A DNA stretch of 64,000 nucleotides. Source: Tethya wilhelma. Taxonomy: Eukaryota; Porifera; Demospongiae; Tethyida; Tethyidae. The notes under the pieces were generated by a model. It was not told the DNA's origin, did no database searches, and worked only from the letters and a program-made list of their open reading frames with translations. The stretch lies in assembly GCA_964030475.1 (NCBI GenBank), contig CAXIPT010000001.1, positions 99,526-163,525 of the forward strand, in the 5' to 3' direction. Shown piece after piece: positions 59,231 through 64,000 of this stretch (position 1 is its first letter; each line of letters begins with the position of its first letter). Both the position numbers and the translations under genes were made by a program.

Positions 59231-59945
59231 CCTGCAGCAAGTGGTGTTGGAGCTGTGTCCTGAGCTGACAGCGAGAGAGCTGACTCACCTTGCCTCCCGA
59301 TTGGCTGCCCCCAGTGGCTTCATCCCCTACCCCACCATCCTTGGAAGGCTCTCTAAGGCCAGGGCCAAGCTGTACAGGACCGGCAACAACATGGGTCAGC
59401 TGCTGGCCCAGAGGGGCCGGGATGGGGTCACCGACACTGAGGGACCTGTCCTAGTGGCACTTCCACCAACACATGGACTGCCGGGGGTCAAGGCAGAGAT
59501 ACAGAGGAAGGTCAGAGGTCATGCATGCCTTCCCAATTCCTCTTTGCAAGTAATCACTTCAAGATATTATTTAGCGGTTCTTTTGCTCCGCTGTAAAGAA
59601 ACCTTACAATAATGTACACAAAATCCATTAAAATTATCTAGAACAATAATTATTGTCGTAACGTAATAGCTACACAACATCATGACCCAACCTATGATGT
59701 AATGATGATGTTATTCTCTCCCCACACAGGTGGCCAACCACTGGCGTATGTTGAGGAGGCTGTTCCGGAGGTGTGACAGAGACTGCACGGGAAGGGTGAC
59801 CGTGAAGGAGTTCACTGGTGTCCTGGGTCAGTGTGACATCGACCTCAACAATGAACAGTTGTTTCATGTCCTGGAAGCATTGGACCCTGACCTGACAGGG
59901 CAGGTCAACTATAGTGACTTTATCAATATCATTCTAGAGCAGTAG
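56995..59945 (+). CDS. EFCAB6: EFCAB6-like multi-EF-hand protein, C-terminal part
   Basis: Eight exons run to a TAG at 59945: 56995-57188, 57288-57395, 57466-57712, 57769-57893, 58300-58430, 58631-58812, 59238-59510, 59730-59945, about 491 residues. EF-hand-type units recur every 70-90 residues. The most complete loop is DRDCTGRVTVKE near the C-terminus. DPDLTGQVNYSD ends in Asp, and KNKDGTVDFSEF, DPRNHGYVKESD, DTKNTGRLTLPM and DLHQTGTVSQDH are degenerate. The series of paired, mostly degenerate EF-hands is typical of EFCAB6 (DJBP), a ciliary inner-microtubule protein. Other long EF-hand proteins are possible. The N-terminal half is missing, with the N at 56782 upstream. A Pro-rich insert (SPPSPPPPGGEE) lies in exon 3. 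Confidence 0.72.
58110..58275. mobile_element. Diverged MITE reaching into an exon's pyrimidine tract
   Basis: TTTTCAAGGAGTATAAATTT and CGAAAAGTTTGGCAATTGCT are shared with the elements in WDR43 copies A (10151-10372) and C (about 21895-22110). The right end, where an inverted terminus is expected, runs into the TC tract and CAG of the exon at 58300, so part of this acceptor may be transposon-derived. Confidence 0.6.
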
Positions 59946-60109
59946 TTATACAACTGGAACTACATAATTTTTAGTAAAAAAAAATTACAATCGAAAAAAA
60001 AATTATTAATAATACTGAAATAATGTTAATATTGTATTTGGTGGGTGTGGTCACACTGCGGCCATTCATTGCTGTGAGCTGATTGGTTGGTTTGAGGAGG
60101 GAGGGTGTG

Positions 60110-60170
60110 TCATCTGTAGAGTCGGGCGAGGTTCTTCACTACAGGGTAGAGGGCATCCAGATCACCACAC
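60110..60170 (-). CDS. Possible last exon of a minus-strand gene
   Basis: After a C-rich tract and CCCAG (60171-60173 on the minus strand), 60170-60110 reads CGDLDALYPVVKNLARLYR and then TGA. The pyrimidine tract is strong and the frame is open to the stop. No upstream partner was recognised in the repeat-rich DNA to the right, and the family is unknown. Confidence 0.35.
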
Positions 60171-60516
60171 CTGGGAGGGGAGGGGGGGAAAAATTAAGGG
60201 AAGCAGTCTTGTTCCGAAGAAAATATTCATGAAGGAGGAGGCTGGGAACAAGGCTATAAGGGAAGGACTTCACAGTCAAATATTTCCAGCATTATAGCTA
60301 GCATGTAATTTGTCATGGAATGTCAATTTAATGCCCGAGTGAACTGTAACTCAAATACCTCCTACCAATATAACAGTATATAGGCTGAAAGGAGAGCAAC
60401 TCATGCACCAGTTCTACGACAACTGGTACAATACATTTTGAGGTCTGTCAGATCTGGAACAGGGTCAGTAGTTTAAAAACACAGAGCTATAAAGCAATGA
60501 AAGCACCGATGGTGCA

Positions 60517-61405
60517 CAAGCCTCGGCACACTCATTGACAACTAGCTAGTGCACTTGTATGCATATTATGAGAGTGTATCATAGCTACATGTATGAGTAC
60601 TATGAGTCAATGTATTAGAAAATAATCACCTATAGGCACACAGTGACACTGTCCGTACAGCCACCACCACATCTCTGTGATGAAGCAGCAGGCCAACTAG
60701 CATGCATAAATAAACATGCATGTGTACAAAAGACCATTAGTACCGAGACTCATGCAACAAGTCCCAGCTCAGTATGCCTGATCTGTGTCAGCGGCCTAGC
60801 ACTGATGATCAATCATCAGTGGTCTCAGCTAGCCGATAGTACAATGATCTCAGTAAGGAAAACTCAGTTTAGAAAATCCATTGAACCAGTGGTAAAACTT
60901 TGAACAGTAATGCTTAGTTATACTGCTCGAAAGCAGACATTCAGCTAGCCTGAACCATACTGAGACAGGCCATACTGCATGATGCTGCATCATGGCAGTA
61001 TGCAGTCAAGAGACAAGTTGCAGCATACCAATTGAGTTACTTACTTGTGCAAGCAGCTAAGCCAACTGAACCAAGCACATCACATCCAGCTAGAGCCAGA
61101 GCTTTGAACTGAACTGAGCATATCTAGTCCAACGGTAATTCTAGATAACGCACACTACATGGGGCATGATCGTGGGTGCGGTTTCGAAGCTAAGCGTTCT
61201 GGGAAGCACAAAAGCCTCAAATCTCAGAAACTACAGCGTTTTGCAAGATTCTACACAACAAATTTCTAGATAATTTTGATTCATGAAGGTAAGTACCTTC
61301 TGTTTGTACCATGGAGCTGCCATTCTTCAGATAATCTAGTAACAGACACACAGACAAAACGACTACCGTAACCCTCTAAAAGTGCTACGCACGTGCCGAG
61401 GCTTA
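60517..61405. mobile_element. Inverted-repeat element B, copy 2 (opposite orientation)
   Basis: CAAGCCTCGGCAC (60517) and GTGCCGAGGCTTA (to 61405) bound about 890 bp. 61140-61405 is the reverse complement of 16850-17125 with few changes (GCAAGATTCTACACA, GTAGTCG and GAAACCGCACCC parts visible). The middle is longer than in copy 1, with a palindromic TGCATGATGCTGCATCATG near 60976. Confidence 0.75.
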
Positions 61406-61411
61406 ACTACT

Positions 61412-61838
61412 GGAGAACCCAAGAACCTTTCCCACTAAAACTAGTGGAGAATTCAAGAATCTTTCCCACTAAAACTAGTGGAGAACCCAAGAACCTTTCC
61501 CACTAAAACTAGTGGAGAACCCAAGAACCTTTCCCACTAAAACTAGTGGAGAACCCAAGAACCTTTCCCACTAAAACTAGTGGAGAATCCAAGAACCTTT
61601 CTCACTAAAACTAGTGGAGAACCCAAGAACCTTTCCCACTAAAACTAGTGGAGAACCCAAGAACCTTTTTCTATTAAAACTAGTGGAGAACCCAAGAACC
61701 TTTTTCCATTAAAACTAGTGGAGAACCCAAGAACCTTTTCTCATTAAAACTACTGGAGAACCTAAGAACCTTTCCCACTAAAACAAGTGGAGAACCCAAG
61801 AACCTTTCCCCCTAAAACTAGTGGAGAACCCAAGAAAC
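61412..61838 (+). repeat. 34-bp minisatellite, about 12 units
   Basis: The unit is GGAGAACCCAAGAACCTTTC plus CCACTAAAACTAGT (34 bp), with few variants. It starts immediately after element B copy 2. Confidence 0.9.
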
Positions 61839-61849
61839 ACATTATGAAA

Positions 61850-64000
61850 TTACCCTTCCGTTTATGAAATAGGGCTTACTAAATTTTGTAGACTTTTTGG
61901 TAAATTTCGACATTTTTAAAATTAAAACTGAAAAAAAATTGCTAAAAACATAACATGCTGCTTTTGCCAGAAAAAAATTATCATCTTTAGAATGTAAAAT
62001 TTTTTTGAAAATTTTAGCTAAACAAAGTGAAATGTTGCATATCTATGAGGTGTACAAATTTGTACACCTCCAAAATTACGAAGAGTATACAAATTTGTAC
62101 ACTTTCAAATTTTGAAGGGTGTACAAATTTGTACACCCACACAAGATGTAAAAAATTTGTACAAATTTATATATACCATTGGTCAGGTCAAGGGTGTAAA
62201 ATTTGTATACCCATGTCAGAATTCACACATCTTTGTTCAACTTTAGACACTTTATGTAACTTTTGTCAAGATTTGAAATAATTAAGACTTGTATGCTGAA
62301 ATTTTACAAAAAAAAGTAAACGGAAGACCAATTCCATAATGTGTTAAGTATGATTTTGACAAAAATTACCATCTTCCAATTTCACAAGTAAACCATATCA
62401 TCATCTTGGTTTCTCATCATTGAATTGAAATAATTAAGACTTGTATGTCTTCATCAAAATTTAAATATGACATCAAAATATATCATTTGAAAGATCTCTT
62501 TGTGCTGATCACAATGGTACCAATCCCAGCTCAATACGACCTTCCTATGCTGAGATATTCTTGATAATGTGTTGAGAACCTATACCATCATACAGTGATG
62601 AGAAACCAAGAACCTAAAATCATCATACGTGATGAGAAACCAAGAACCCAGCAACACATTACCAGGCTTATCTCAGCCTAGGAAAGTCGTATTGAAATGG
62701 GACTGGCACCACTGTGGTTAGAGTGATGAGAGCTTTAAAATGATATGGCTTACTTGTGAAATTGGAAGATGGTAATTTTTGTCAAAATCGCACTTGATCA
62801 AAGGCTATAATCCATGGTTTTTGATGATTTTCATCAAAATTCAAATCTTGCAATAAACTATACCATTTGAAAGATCTCTTTGTGCTGATCACAATGGTAC
62901 CATTCCTAGCTTAATACGACCTTCCTAGGCTGAGATATTCTTGATAATGTGTTGAGAACTTAAACCATCATACAGTGATGAGAAACCAAGAACCTCAAAC
63001 CATCATACTGATGAGAAACCAAGAACCTAAAACCATCATAAGTGATGAGAAACCAAGAACCCAGCAACACATTACCAAGCCTATCTCAGCCTAGGAAGGT
63101 CGTATTGAAATGGGACTGGCACCACTGTGGTCAGAGTGATGAGAGCTTTCAAATGATATGATTTACTTGTAAAATTCGAAAATGGTAATTTTTGTCAAAA
63201 TCGCACTTGACCAAAGGCTATAATCCATGGTTTTTGATGATTTTCATCAAAATTTAAATCTGGCATCAAAATATATCATTTGAAAGATATGTTTGTGCTG
63301 ATCATAATGGTACCTATCCAGCTTAATATGACCTTCCTAGGCTGAGATATTCTTGATAATGTGTTGAGAACCTATACCATCATACAGTGATGAGAAACCA
63401 AGAACCTAAAACCATCATACGTGATGAGAAACCAAGAACCCAGCAACACATTACCAGGCCTATCTCAGCCTAGGAAGGTCGTATTGAGATGGGACTGGCA
63501 CCACTGTGGTCAGAGTGATGAGAGCTTTCAAATGATATGGTTTACTTTTGAAATTGGAAAATGGTAATTTTTGTCAAAATCGCTCTTAACACATTATGGA
63601 ATTGGTTTTCCGTTTATATGAGAGGGTGCTAAAATTCACTAAGTTTTTGTAAAATTTCAGCATACAAGTCTTAATTATATCAAATCTTGACAAAATCTTA
63701 CATAAAGTGTCCAAAGTTGAACAAAGATGTGTGAATTCTGACATGGGTATACAAATTTGTACATCCTTGACCTGACCAATGGTAAATTTGTACAAATTTT
63801 TTACATTTTGAGTAAAATTTGAAAGTGTACAAATTTGTATACTCTTCGTAATTTTGGAGTTGTACAAATTTGTACACCTCATAGATATGCAACATTTCAC
63901 TTTGTTTAGCTAAAATTTTCGAAAAATTCTTACATTCTAAAGATGACAATTTTTTTCTGGCAAAAGCTTTTTTAGCAATTTTTTTTCAGTTTTAATTTTA
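61850..64000. repeat. Large palindrome enclosing three ~400-bp direct repeats
   Basis: 61850-62340 and about 63585-64000 are inverted arms (each shows ATATCTATGAGGTGTACAAA or its complement), running to the window end. Between them, three direct units of roughly 380-420 bp start near 62340, 62755 and 63170. They carry ACCAAGAACCTAAAACCATC, CACATTACCAGGC, AATTTTTGTCAAAATCGC and GATCACAATGGTACC. Diverged single units lie at 23420-23640 and 33140-33245. The arms hold repeated TGTACAAATTTGTACA-type palindromes (62049, 62087, 62118; mirrored at about 63788-63875). Short frames in the arms are mirror images of each other and are not genes. Confidence 0.8.

Noticed and set aside
61412..61838. CRISPR-like regular array
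   Set aside because: The 34-bp units are directly adjacent with no unique spacers, and the setting is an animal genome; it is a minisatellite.
62027..63900. Two similar short frames (MKCCISMRCTNLY type) on opposite strands
   Set aside because: They are mirror images produced by the arms of a palindrome and contain repeated dyads, not a gene family.

Overview
The window looks like invertebrate metazoan nuclear DNA and most resembles a sponge (Porifera); that assignment is inference. The genes are typical animal orthologues with many short exons (about 50-770 bp) and short GT-AG introns. They include a death-domain/ankyrin gene with one ankyrin repeat per exon and a secreted protein with repeated FxxN and GGAI motifs. 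The scaffold carries twelve single-N gaps (3482, 9338, 18406, 23022, 25189, 28356, 32682, 38942, 41581, 44045, 54507, 56782). Most sit in microsatellites or at repeat boundaries, so order and continuity across each N should be treated with caution.

1-9.3 kb is rich in fold-back (MITE-like) elements around the first 306 codons of a mitochondrial-clan-like cytochrome P450 (5731-8786). An orphan P450 heme-loop exon lies upstream at 2184-2337. 9.3-22.6 kb holds one intact WDR43 (UTP5-type U3 processome protein) gene on the minus strand (13587-16778). It is flanked by two decayed partial copies (9339-10822 and 20596-22592), a tandem repeat of about 115 bp and a 725-bp inverted-repeat element. A small predicted secreted peptide lies at 17916-18134. 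22.6-25.2 kb is microsatellite and minisatellite DNA.

25.2-30.9 kb carries exons from the middle of a PIEZO channel. They are followed, in a compatible reading frame, by the C-terminal half of a TBC1D2-type Rab GAP. An intronless secreted metallo-beta-lactamase-fold gene (26809-27894) sits inside a TBC1D2 intron. 31-35 kb is repeats, with two possible terminal exons of an unidentified minus-strand gene. 35.4-38.9 kb is a secreted beta-helix protein with Chlamydia-Pmp-like repeats and three frame breaks.

39-60 kb is a compact housekeeping cluster: a ZIP metal transporter (minus) divergent from a DNAJC5/cysteine-string protein; an MPPED-type phosphoesterase (minus) divergent from TIMM13; then MINPP1, an 874-residue death-domain/ankyrin gene, and the C-terminal part of an EFCAB6-like EF-hand protein. 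The two divergent pairs are each separated by about 210 bp and probably share promoters. 60-64 kb is repeats: a second copy of the 725-bp element in opposite orientation, a 34-bp minisatellite, and a large palindrome (arms about 400 bp) that encloses three units of about 400 bp and holds many TGTACAAATTTGTACA-type palindromes.

The genes do not form one pathway. Shared themes are ribosome biogenesis, mitochondrial import, vesicle trafficking, inositol-phosphate and metal handling, and candidate immune or adhesion proteins. All exon boundaries were read by eye from splice consensus and frame continuity. No RNA gene or CRISPR array was found.
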